Shown: in pieces, positions 1 through 5,177 of the stretch
Layout of the letters: each line of letters begins with the position of its first letter
How positions within the stretch are numbered: the first letter of the stretch is position 1
Assembly: GCA_031554275.1 (NCBI GenBank)
Contig: JAVBKB010000072.1
Span: forward strand, 1-5,258
DNA: 5,258 nucleotides
Source of the DNA: JAVBKB01 sp031554275
GTDB taxonomy: Bacteria; Bacillota; Bacilli; JARBTR01
Reading direction: 5' to 3'
Translations under genes and position numbers: made by a program
Notes under the pieces: model-generated
Seen by the model: only the letters and a program-made list of their open reading frames with translations
The model's database searches: none
Told to the model about the DNA's origin: nothing

Positions 1-18
1 AGATAGCGAATGCTTTGT

Positions 19-104
19 GGTAATTTTCCATCTCGCTTTGTTAAAAAAGTGCTTAAATATCTAGATATTCGCGCATTTTTTGCCGCGCGAGATGAAAAAT
101 TTCC
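19..104 (+). repeat. Long imperfect inverted repeat, possible structured RNA
   Basis: Positions 22-36 pair with 87-101 at 14 of 15 positions. Positions 19-20 pair with 103-104 outside this stem. The fold continues inward through five A-T pairs (43-47 with 76-80) and a four-pair block (49-52 with 71-74). The tip contains the perfect palindrome AATATCTAGATATT at 56-69. Several inner positions (38/85, 41/82, 50/73) are T opposite G, which pairs as U-G only in plus-strand RNA. No T-tract follows, so this is not a typical terminator. Its role is unknown. Confidence 0.4.
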
Positions 105-122
105 GGACAAATCATTCACTAT

Positions 123-158
123 TTTAATCGGTAATCAGGATTATTACTCACGATTAAA
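123..158 (+). repeat. Bulged hairpin
   Basis: TTTAATCG at 123-130 pairs with CGATTAAA at 151-158. Inside it GTAAT at 131-135 pairs with ATTAC at 143-147, leaving a 7-nt loop and a 3-nt bulge at 148-150. It lies directly downstream of the larger inverted repeat and may belong to the same structured region. No function can be assigned. Confidence 0.35.
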
Positions 159-350
159 TTTTCAAAGACGAGGAATAATTTACGAAGGATAGTCGGACCA
201 TCCGCGGAAATTATGACGAAGTATTTGGGAATCTTAGCGAGTTTTAAGGTGCATTTCTAACGACAATTAGGATAAACCGCGAATATAACTGCTTTTATAC
301 TATGCACGCACAAACCAAGTTGGTAACTTTTATCCCTCAACAACCACTCA

Positions 351-587
351 TTATCCTATCAAATCACTTTTAAAATTAATGTCCTGAAAATTAATGCCTA
401 TTACCATTTTTAATTCGAAATATGCTAGAAATGGTTGTCCCATCAGGATCACCTGAATCCTACCAAAATCATTCCCGAACGACCATGTGCGATCGATCTC
501 GTAATCGAAGCAAACCAGATGAACAGTAGATAAAATAGTGACGAGAAACAAGAATCGACTGAATGAAGACAGCCATTCAAAGTTCAT
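351..587 (-). CDS. Possible small single-pass membrane protein, unrecognised
   Basis: A 78-residue reading frame. I do not recognise the family. An AGGA with 7 nt spacing precedes the ATG, a credible ribosome binding site. Residues 11-27 (RFLFLVTILSTVHLVCF) form one hydrophobic segment, after a short N-terminus with few charges. The rest is a mixed aromatic and acidic stretch (FDYEIDRTW, then FGNDFGRIQ) that reads like real protein rather than chance translation. It lies on the same strand as the phosphatase gene upstream, but a 256-bp gap holding a strong hairpin separates them, so it would need its own promoter. It could be a remnant of a longer gene. Coding status is uncertain. Confidence 0.42.
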   Translation of the reverse strand: MNFEWLSSFSRFLFLVTILSTVHLVCFDYEIDRTWSFGNDFGRIQVILMGQPFLAYFELKMVIGINFQDINFKSDLIG

Positions 588-671
588 AAATCAGTCCTGT
601 TCGACCTTTTATTGAAGATATGCAGGGTTGCAAGAAATATGTGCGTAAACGCTGCACTTGAAAACTATAGC

Positions 672-718
672 AAAACGAGATATTGCCTTCAGAATGAATG
701 AGGGCGATATCTCGTTTT
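672..718. terminator. Strong intrinsic terminator hairpin, possibly bidirectional
   Basis: Positions 672-691 pair with 699-718, with a 7-nt loop at 692-698. The stem core is ACGAGATAT pairing with ATATCTCGT. Two T-G positions (684/706 and 688/702) are wobble pairs in plus-strand RNA but mismatches in minus-strand RNA. The plus side ends in TTTTT (715-719) and the minus side in TTTT (675-672). It can end minus-strand transcripts leaving the phosphatase gene. The wobble pattern suggests it folds even better in plus-strand RNA, for which no upstream gene is recognisable. Confidence 0.75.
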
Positions 719-843
719 TCGGATTTGAATTCCAATAGGCTACATAAAGGACAATATTGGATCTTCATCTGATTTTTGTTTTGGCAAATAGCAAAGCTTT
801 CTCAGCTTTCTTTACTCGATTGTTTATTTCAATTATTTTCCTT

Positions 844-1158
844 TCAATTGATTTCTACTGTACTCTCCAGCAATTCCACTAATTCCTCATCCATATACAA
901 GTAGTCATCCAGTATATTAAGACAGTAAACGTTTTTGTCTTGAATTTCTTCAGCAAATCTCTCTTTTAATCGTCGGAGATGCTTCTTTTCCATGCAATAA
1001 ATTATGTCTGCCCATCCAAGTAGCCCTGCCGTGACTTTGATACGGGAATTGCTCTCTGTCCCTGCCGATCTTGCTTCACACCCATTCACACCATGAAAAA
1101 TCTTCTCTGCAGTTAAGCTTCGACGTTTGTTTTGGCTACAAATAAATAATAGTTTCAT
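844..1158 (-). CDS. Predicted low-molecular-weight protein tyrosine phosphatase (COG4551-like)
   Basis: This 104-residue cytosolic protein resembles the short predicted tyrosine phosphatases of COG4551, a compact relative of low-molecular-weight PTPs (usually about 150 residues). Seen in the sequence: beta-strand MKLLFI leads into the phosphate-binding loop C7-SQNKR-R13-S14, a complete C-x5-R-S signature. C7 would be the nucleophile and R13 the phosphate-binding residue. S31-AGT and WADIIYCME (49-57) match the conserved core. The acidic segment LDDY (83-86) followed by MDEEL is where this family keeps its probable general acid, so D84 or D85 is inferred to serve. The ATG follows a modest GAAGTGAG ribosome binding site. 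It is divergent from the radical SAM gene and probably monocistronic. The substrate is unknown; related phosphatases may act on protein phosphotyrosine or phosphoarginine. Confidence 0.85.
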   Translation of the reverse strand: MKLLFICSQNKRRSLTAEKIFHGVNGCEARSAGTESNSRIKVTAGLLGWADIIYCMEKKHLRRLKERFAEEIQDKNVYCLNILDDYLYMDEELVELLESTVEIN

Positions 1159-1347
1159 ACTAACTCACTTCATCTTTCTACATTAGTTTACGCTGATCAA
1201 TTGATTAGTCTGACAAACCTAGAAACAGTGATCAAAAAGCAAGATAAAGCACAATAATCAATAACAGATTCTTTTGAACGGTTTCACTGAATTAATTATC
1301 ACAACAATCTATACACTTGTTTTCTATTCATCGACAAAATCGCTTAC

Positions 1348-1380
1348 ATCAAATGAGCTTATTATATCAAATTAGCTTAT
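1348..1380 (+). repeat. 15-bp direct repeat, 18-bp period
   Basis: ATCAAATGAGCTTAT (1348-1362) is repeated as ATCAAATTAGCTTAT (1366-1380), with one mismatch and a 3-bp spacer. The pair sits about 100 bp upstream of the candidate radical SAM promoter. Tandem sites at this spacing are compatible with binding of a dimeric regulator, but the regulator is unknown. Confidence 0.6.
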
Positions 1381-1402
1381 ATAGGATAAGGTTGGATGCC
1401 AT

Positions 1403-1458
1403 ACTTTGTCTTTATGACGCGATACATTGTCTTAACTTCCCATTAAATTGTCATAAAG
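1403..1458 (+). promoter_or_regulatory. Three TTGTC boxes at 21-bp intervals plus a 9-bp inverted repeat
   Basis: TTGTC occurs at 1406, 1427 and 1448, exactly 21 bp apart, which is two helical turns. Each is followed by an A/T-rich tetramer (TTTA, TTAA, ATAA). The first and last boxes overlap the arms of a perfect inverted repeat, CTTTATGAC (1410-1418) and GTCATAAAG (1450-1458). The array ends 14 bp before the candidate -35 box at 1473, a usual place for activator sites. Alternatively, some of these boxes are themselves -35 elements. Confidence 0.45.
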
Positions 1459-1472
1459 TTTTCACGCAAATC

Positions 1473-1514
1473 TTGTAAATACACACATGAAGTTCATATA
1501 AATTGTTCTATAAT
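1473..1514 (+). promoter_or_regulatory. Candidate sigma-A promoter(s) for the radical SAM gene
   Basis: TTGTAA (1473-1478) and TATAAA (1497-1502) are separated by 18 bp. A perfect -10 hexamer TATAAT lies slightly downstream at 1509-1514, but its -35 region is poor. Either would give a leader of roughly 60-75 nt. Both calls rest on sequence resemblance only. Confidence 0.4.
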
Positions 1515-1583
1515 AGATTCACAAGGACGACCAATAAAGTCATCCTAAACTATTAAATAATACAAAAGAATCGAGTGATCATA

Positions 1584-2840
1584 ATGGAGAATAAAACTAC
1601 GGCTGGACACCCGCATAGCGCTGGACATCCTGGTGGGCATCCACATGGTGCAGGACATCCTGGTGGACATCCGCATAGTGCTGGGCATCCTGGTGGAATG
1701 GGTGGTCCTGGATCAATAGATTTCAATGAAAATCCTTTTATTGTTATTTGGGAAACAACGCGTGCTTGCGACTTGAAGTGTATTCATTGTCGCGCTGAGG
1801 CTCAACCGCATCCACATCCAGATGAGCTTACGCATGAAGAAGGCATTGCGCTTTTAGATGAAATTTATGAAATGGGTAATCCAATGCTCGTTTTCACTGG
1901 TGGAGACTGCATGCTACGGAAGGACATTTTCGAACTAGCAGATTATGCTGTCAAGAAGGGTTTACGAGTTTCAATGAGTCCTAGTGCAACTGCTCAGGTT
2001 ACTGAGGAACGAATGGACCGTGCCAAAGCAGTTGGACTTTCAAGATGGAGTTTCAGTATCGATGGACCAGATGCTGCTGTACACGATACTTTTCGTGGGA
2101 TTCCAGGTACATTTGACCTGACAGTTGAGAAGATTAAATACTTGAACAAAATCGGAATCTCGCACCAAATTAATACCGTTATTAATAAGCACAACTACAA
2201 GCGACTTGAGGAAATGGTGCCTCTCGTTACCGAACTTAAAGCGTCAGTCTGGTATATTTTCATGCTAGTACCAACTGGACGTGGTCAAATGGCTGATTGC
2301 TTGACCCCTGCTGAACATGAAGAAATGTTCCGCTGGTTATATGAACTTAGCAAAACTGTTCCGTTTGACATTAAGACAACTGCTTCTCAACACTATCGTC
2401 GAGTTGTCTACCAAATGAAGCAACGTGAAAATCTCTTAGACGATGCTGAGATTAGCTTTGAAGATACCAAAACGCGCGATATGGCATATCTCATTGATGG
2501 GCTCAAACGTGCACCAAAGGGTGTGAATGACGGCAATGGCTTTATCTTTGTCTCTCATACTGGTGAAGTAATGCCGAGCGGACTCTTACCGCTAGTTGCT
2601 GGTAATGTGAAGACTGAGAGATTACGTGATATCTATCGAAATAACCAGATGCTGAAGGATTTGCGTAGCCCTGATAAGTACAAAGGTAAATGCGGTGTTT
2701 GCGAATTCCGTAATGTATGTGGTGGTTCACGTTCTAGAACGTATGCAGTAACTGGAGACTATATGGAAAGCGAACCATTCTGCGTTTATATTCCACAGGC
2801 TTTGCGTAAGGCGAAGAAAAGTGCTGAGGTAATCTTATAG
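1584..2840 (+). CDS. Radical SAM/SPASM-type protein with His/Gly/Pro repeat tail (TIGR04053-like)
   Basis: This 418-residue cytosolic iron-sulfur protein resembles the radical SAM family TIGR04053 (BA_1875 type), which is related to NirJ/AhbD-like haem enzymes. Its substrate is unknown. Residues 8-41 are a His/Gly/Pro-rich tail. The radical SAM signature is C62-DLK-C66-IH-C69, which binds the 4Fe-4S cluster that cleaves SAM. TGGD at 105-108 is the SAM-binding motif. The C-terminus has C370-x2-C373-x5-C379 and C400, consistent with one auxiliary cluster in a reduced SPASM/twitch domain. The first-half SPASM cysteine is replaced: GEVMPSG at 328-334 has Ser where NirJ-like proteins have Cys. I prefer ATG 1584 over an in-frame GTG at 1575, because GAGTGATC at 1573-1580 fits as the ribosome binding site. 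The gene stands alone, with a terminator hairpin 64 nt downstream. Confidence 0.92.
   Translation: MENKTTAGHPHSAGHPGGHPHGAGHPGGHPHSAGHPGGMGGPGSIDFNENPFIVIWETTRACDLKCIHCRAEAQPHPHPDELTHEEGIALLDEIYEMGNPMLVFTGGDCMLRKDIFELADYAVKKGLRVSMSPSATAQVTEERMDRAKAVGLSRWSFSIDGPDAAVHDTFRGIPGTFDLTVEKIKYLNKIGISHQINTVINKHNYKRLEEMVPLVTELKASVWYIFMLVPTGRGQMADCLTPAEHEEMFRWLYELSKTVPFDIKTTASQHYRRVVYQMKQRENLLDDAEISFEDTKTRDMAYLIDGLKRAPKGVNDGNGFIFVSHTGEVMPSGLLPLVAGNVKTERLRDIYRNNQMLKDLRSPDKYKGKCGVCEFRNVCGGSRSRTYAVTGDYMESEPFCVYIPQALRKAKKSAEVIL
1605..1694 (+). repeat. Three 30-bp tandem repeats encoding GHPHSAGHPG
   Basis: Units at 1605-1634, 1635-1664 and 1665-1694 each encode the decapeptide G-H-P-H-(S/G)-A-G-H-P-G. They differ at a few, mainly third-position, bases, which suggests an older duplication kept under protein-level selection. 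Each unit supplies three histidines, nine in total, so the tail could bind metal ions. The period is a multiple of three, so copy number can change without breaking the frame. Confidence 0.9.
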
Positions 2841-2904
2841 ATAGTAGTTAGTCACCTTGATGTCTTGAGACAAGTACAAAAGACTATCATAAAATTATTA
2901 AAAT

Positions 2905-2972
2905 AACGCTATTTTGCTGGCGGAGACGTACCTCGATAAGTAGAGGTGCAGTTCTGCTGACAAAATAGCGTT
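2905..2972. terminator. 30-position hairpin, likely bidirectional terminator
   Basis: Positions 2905-2934 face 2943-2972 around an 8-nt loop: 22 Watson-Crick pairs, 5 G-U pairs and 3 mismatches (2917/2960, 2926/2951, 2927/2950). The outer arm AACGCTATTTTG is perfectly matched. The plus side runs into TTTTT (2971-2975). The minus side also runs into T-rich sequence. It sits between the convergent radical SAM and lipoprotein genes, as expected for a shared terminator. The G-U pairs exist only in plus-strand RNA and would be A-C mismatches in the other strand. It is much longer than an ordinary terminator. Confidence 0.75.
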
Positions 2973-2981
2973 TTTGTGTGG

Positions 2982-3048
2982 CTTTACTATCAAAGTTGGA
3001 GCCGAAATCACAAGTGTGACTTTCGTCCTTGCCCTCATCTTAGTAAAG
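2982..3048. repeat. Second long imperfect hairpin
   Basis: CTTTACTA (2982-2989) pairs with TAGTAAAG (3041-3048). At the tip, 3003-3011 pairs with 3016-3025 with one bulged base (3020) and a 4-nt loop. Between these, pairing is patchy and includes three G-U pairs (2997-2999 with 3029-3031). It begins 9 nt after the preceding hairpin and lies 17 nt past the lipoprotein stop codon. Neither side has a proper T-tract, so a terminator role is doubtful. Confidence 0.45.
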
Positions 3049-3065
3049 TTTCTAAATTGAATGAA

Positions 3066-3671
3066 TTATTCCATTCCCGAAATGAATGACTTCAATAATT
3101 CTATTTCAAATGTTTCTGGAGATCCATCAACAACCCAGTAACCATTTTTCTTTACCATATCAAATGTCTTTGTCATTTCCTCTGCTAAAGGTGGATTATC
3201 TTTTAGCTTCTTGTTGATAAGATCCAAGCTTGCCTCTTCTGCTTCTGCCTGTGACATTCCTTCAAAAGCACTTTGGTCTTCTTCAACATCAGCCATTGCA
3301 TCTTCTAGTAGCTGCTCAAAATCAATAGGTGTCGTTGTTAGTTTCACTTTCGCGTTCTTACCATCTTCAGAAATCTTTTCAACTTTATAAGTCTGCTTCG
3401 CAATTAAATCTAGCATTATTTTAGCATATTCATTTGCAGCGTCTCCATCAATTCCTGAACCTTCGACGATTGATTCTTCCATTTTTTCTCTCAACTGAGC
3501 ACTAGTTGCCTTCTCTTTATAGGCGTCCTTGATGAAGTCATTGTCTTTTCCATAATGAATATAGTCAATCAGAATTGAAAGTGCTTTGTCTGGCTCCTCT
3601 GTTTTTTTCCCACAGCCTGCTACAGTAAATACTAATACTACACTTAAAAATAATAATAAAAACTTTTTCAT
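3066..3671 (-). CDS. Small lipoprotein, possibly DUF5105-like
   Basis: This 201-residue protein is predicted to be anchored to the outer face of the cytoplasmic membrane. Its signal peptide has K2-K3, a hydrophobic core FLLLFLSVVLVFTV, and lipobox V17-A-G-C20, so C20 should be lipidated and become the mature N-terminus. The mature part is acidic and mostly helical, with predicted strands near YKVEKI, NAKVKL and YWVVDG. This fits the DUF5105/DUF4878-like lipoproteins of Bacillales, whose function is unknown; the assignment is tentative. The ATG at 3671 is favoured because AGGAG (3679-3683) lies 7 nt upstream. An in-frame TTG at 3677 would leave only 1 nt. The gene converges on the radical SAM gene and is divergent from gerPA. 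It is probably transcribed alone. Confidence 0.87.
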   Translation of the reverse strand: MKKFLLLFLSVVLVFTVAGCGKKTEEPDKALSILIDYIHYGKDNDFIKDAYKEKATSAQLREKMEESIVEGSGIDGDAANEYAKIMLDLIAKQTYKVEKISEDGKNAKVKLTTTPIDFEQLLEDAMADVEEDQSAFEGMSQAEAEEASLDLINKKLKDNPPLAEEMTKTFDMVKKNGYWVVDGSPETFEIELLKSFISGME

Positions 3672-3702
3672 ATTCAATCTCCTAAATTTTTTTGGTATTG
3701 CA

Positions 3703-3732
3703 CCTATAATTGTAACACTTTAGTAAACACAA
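3703..3732 (-). promoter_or_regulatory. Candidate sigma-A promoter of the lipoprotein gene
   Basis: Read on the minus strand, TTGTGT (3732-3727) and TATAGG (3708-3703) are 18 bp apart. Transcription would begin near 3696, leaving a leader of about 25 nt that contains the AGGAG ribosome binding site. Both boxes are imperfect matches. Confidence 0.42.
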
Positions 3733-3785
3733 AAAAAGAAAAACTAGAGTTATAGTCACATTTTAATTTGTTCAATTACACTTTA

Positions 3786-3860
3786 TTTGTGAAATACTGA
3801 TCAAATTATATAAAATACTGCTAGAGTTCTGCCAATCACCAGATAACTTTTTTTCACAAA
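3786..3860. repeat. TTTGTGAAA / TTTCACAAA inverted repeat with AAATACTG direct repeat
   Basis: TTTGTGAAA (3786-3794) and TTTCACAAA (3852-3860) are perfect 9-bp inverted copies 57 bp apart. The right copy covers the -35 region of the proposed gerP promoter. Overlapping the left copy, AAATACTG occurs at 3792-3799 and again at 3813-3820, 21 bp apart. Together they resemble paired operator sites in a divergent control region. No regulator can be named from this alone. Confidence 0.4.
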
Positions 3861-3882
3861 ACCGCCCTTACTACATAGGCTA
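3855..3882 (+). promoter_or_regulatory. Sigma-K-like promoter of the gerP operon
   Basis: CACA (3855-3858) fits the sigma-K -35 motif mACm, and CATAGGCTA (3874-3882) fits the -10 motif CATAnnnTA exactly. The AC-to-CATA spacing is 16 nt. The gerP operon of Bacillus subtilis is known to be expressed in the mother cell under sigma-K, so the match is in the expected place. Confidence 0.7.
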
Positions 3883-3915
3883 TAACACAGCTCAAAGTAT
3901 CTGGAGGTAAGCTCG

Positions 3916-4137
3916 ATGCCAGCACTGGTTGGAATACTTCAAATCATTACCATTTCTAACGCTGGCGTTGTCAACATTGGAGATGTTTATAAAATCGAAC
4001 CGATTTCCACATCCAAAACCTTTGCAGGTGCCGGCTCATTTAACACTGGGGACCGCGTCAATATCGATAATCACTACAGTAACACGAACACTTATGACCA
4101 GGACGGAATCGACAATCCAATTGCATTGAATTTGTAA
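3916..4137 (+). CDS. gerPA: Spore germination protein GerPA
   Basis: This 73-residue protein belongs to the GerPA/GerPF family. GerP proteins are small spore-coat-associated proteins needed for normal permeability of the coat to germinants; loss slows germination in Bacillus species. Seen here: the N-terminal MPALVG start, the strand-rich segment GVVNIGDVYKIEP, the family core SKTFAGAGSFNTGD (33-46), and a C-terminus rich in N and D ending ALNL. There is no signal peptide or membrane segment. Length equals that of the usual GerPA. GGAGG at 3903-3907 is 8 nt before the ATG. It is the first gene after a sigma-K-like promoter, with gerPB 49 nt downstream. GerPF is similar, but first position directly before gerPB points to GerPA. 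Confidence 0.93.
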   Translation: MPALVGILQIITISNAGVVNIGDVYKIEPISTSKTFAGAGSFNTGDRVNIDNHYSNTNTYDQDGIDNPIALNL

Positions 4138-4186
4138 GTTTAAAGTTAATGAACTTAATTATCAAAGAGATTCGAGTGTGATGCAG

Positions 4187-4381
4187 ATGAATTTTTACAT
4201 TAAACAATCCATACACATTAATATGATCAAAATTAACGCGATCGCTAATTCAAGTGTATTGCAAATAGGGAGTGCTGGTATTATTAAGCCTGTCACGAAG
4301 CTGTCGAATACGGGTAATTTCACAGGACCAGCTCCAGATGTGGAAAAGAAAAACCCGGTTATTCCTTTTAAGTATCGATAA
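4187..4381 (+). CDS. gerPB: Spore germination protein GerPB
   Basis: This 64-residue protein has the hallmark GerPB start MNFYIKQSIHIN and the conserved core SSVLQIGSAG (22-31), followed by a Pro/Asn-rich C-terminus (GPAPDVEKK) that is variable in the family. It should act in the spore coat with the other GerP proteins. The frame can be extended upstream to ATG 4181 or GTG 4178. I chose ATG 4187 because family members begin MNFYI; the ribosome binding site is weak (GAG at 4174-4176), so translation may rely partly on coupling to gerPA. It appears somewhat shorter than the B. subtilis protein at the C-terminal end. A 61-nt gap precedes gerPC. Confidence 0.9.
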   Translation: MNFYIKQSIHINMIKINAIANSSVLQIGSAGIIKPVTKLSNTGNFTGPAPDVEKKNPVIPFKYR

Positions 4382-4442
4382 AAAATGCTACAAATTTCTT
4401 CTAGATAACTCGAGTGGACTTTGCTGTGAAAGGGGTGGAAGG

Positions 4443-5090
4443 ATGCAATTCGACTGGAGCACATTCCCTTTTCAAATTCAGGAACAAATTAAGCAACAGA
4501 ATCAGAAGATTGCTAGACTTGAAAACGAATTAGCTGCGCTTAGGCTCAAGGTGAACGAATTAAGTGATCGCCCAACGATTCATGTGGATACAATTGAATA
4601 TAAATTTGACCAATTGAAGGTCGAAACACTTGAAGGGACTTTAAATATCGGCTTGAATCCAGCTGATGCCGAGTCATTGGAGGAGCTAACGATTAATCAT
4701 GAGAATCCACTAGCCCCTTATCTTTTCCATGATCGCGATGCCATCGTGCATCGTCTTATGAGTGATGCTACACAATATTTCGAGAAGGAGCGACCTAATA
4801 TTTTGCAGAAAGCAGCTACGATTCTTGGTGCACCAATCGATGACCAAACAGCTGATTTCGTTTTGCAAGATTTACATCGCCAACTACCAAATAGGATAAA
4901 CTTCTACCTTGATCAAACCCCAATTTATGAGCGTACTGCGCCAAATTTACCGAAGGTAACAGAACGTGTCTTTGAAAAGATTCTATACGATATTGATACC
5001 GCAGTAGCAAAATTTCTCGGGCAAATCTCACCTACCAACAAGAACAATCATCATACGAAGAACCAAAACCATTGGATGAATGGTGACTGA
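4443..5090 (+). CDS. gerPC: Spore germination protein GerPC
   Basis: This 215-residue protein is the largest of the GerP set and works with GerPA/B in germinant access through the spore coat. Residues 9-41 form a coiled coil (QIQEQIKQQNQKIARLENEL, continuing to NELSD). Then comes the conserved strand segment TIHVDTIEYKFDQLKVETLEGTLNIGL (45-71) typical of GerPC, and a helical C-terminal domain. The last residues (after about 197) are a low-complexity N/H/K-rich tail ending in QNHWMNGD. The ATG has an excellent site (AAAGGGG, 7 nt spacing), and an upstream in-frame start at 4272 would overlap gerPB and is rejected. The length slightly exceeds the B. subtilis protein. The tail is duplicated just downstream, so the original 3' end may have been altered. 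Confidence 0.92.
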   Translation: MQFDWSTFPFQIQEQIKQQNQKIARLENELAALRLKVNELSDRPTIHVDTIEYKFDQLKVETLEGTLNIGLNPADAESLEELTINHENPLAPYLFHDRDAIVHRLMSDATQYFEKERPNILQKAATILGAPIDDQTADFVLQDLHRQLPNRINFYLDQTPIYERTAPNLPKVTERVFEKILYDIDTAVAKFLGQISPTNKNNHHTKNQNHWMNGD

Positions 5091-5177
5091 TGGCAAGAAA
5101 CATTACGATGTCCAATGACTAATGATGATCAAAATTACAAGTCGATCAAAACCTATGGATAAACGGTGACAAATGGC
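5064..5177 (+). repeat. Imperfect duplication of the gerPC 3' end
   Basis: The 31 bp at 5064-5094 (encoding QNHWMNGD, stop, W) recur at 5147-5177 (encoding QNLWINGDKW) with 25 of 31 identities. The offset of 83 bp puts the second copy in a different frame from gerPC. Where gerPC has its TGA stop (5088-5090) the second copy has AAA. The copies preserve protein sequence (ATG/ATA, AAT/AAC), suggesting the second was once translated. Confidence 0.75.

Larger units (their letters stand above)
1..350. other. Gene-free, hairpin-rich stretch
   Basis: I see no supportable gene here on either strand. The longest open frame (10-192, plus) has no ribosome binding site and no recognisable motif. The stretch is AT-rich and holds several inverted repeats: a long imperfect one at 19-104, a perfect 14-bp palindrome at 56-69, a bulged hairpin at 123-158 and a 7-bp pair (GGATAAA at 270-276, TTTATCC at 329-335). 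It may be intergenic DNA, a decayed gene or a structured RNA whose 5' part lies outside the window. Confidence 0.5.
1159..1583. other. Divergent intergenic region with repeated boxes
   Basis: About 420 bp with no gene. It must carry the promoters of the phosphatase (minus) and the radical SAM gene (plus). The phosphatase side shows no convincing sigma-A promoter. The radical SAM side holds direct repeats, phased TTGTC boxes, an inverted repeat and a promoter candidate, listed separately. The length and repeat content suggest more regulation than these two genes would ordinarily need. Confidence 0.6.

Noticed and set aside
10..192. 60-codon plus-strand open frame
   Set aside because: It has no ribosome binding site, no recognisable motif, and overlaps strong inverted repeats.
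577..768. 63-codon minus-strand open frame
   Set aside because: It runs through the terminator hairpin at 672-718 and lacks a ribosome binding site.
1575..1583. GTG start for the radical SAM gene
   Set aside because: The GTG is part of the GAGTGATC ribosome binding site for the ATG at 1584.
1994..2194. Minus-strand open frame inside the radical SAM gene
   Set aside because: Shadow of a clearly coding frame with conserved motifs.
2542..2730. Second minus-strand open frame inside the radical SAM gene
   Set aside because: Shadow of the SPASM-type domain coding region.
3672..3677. TTG start for the lipoprotein gene
   Set aside because: It would leave only 1 nt between AGGAG and the start; ATG 3671 has proper spacing.
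3929..4129. Alternative plus-strand frame inside gerPA
   Set aside because: gerPA in the other frame has clear family motifs and a ribosome binding site.
4272..4442. N-terminal extension of GerPC
   Set aside because: It overlaps gerPB, is unlike GerPC proteins, and ATG 4443 has a strong ribosome binding site.
4195..4464. Minus-strand open frame across gerPB and the start of gerPC
   Set aside because: Shadow of two recognised genes on the other strand.
4816..5031. Minus-strand open frame inside gerPC
   Set aside because: Shadow of the conserved GerPC C-terminal domain.
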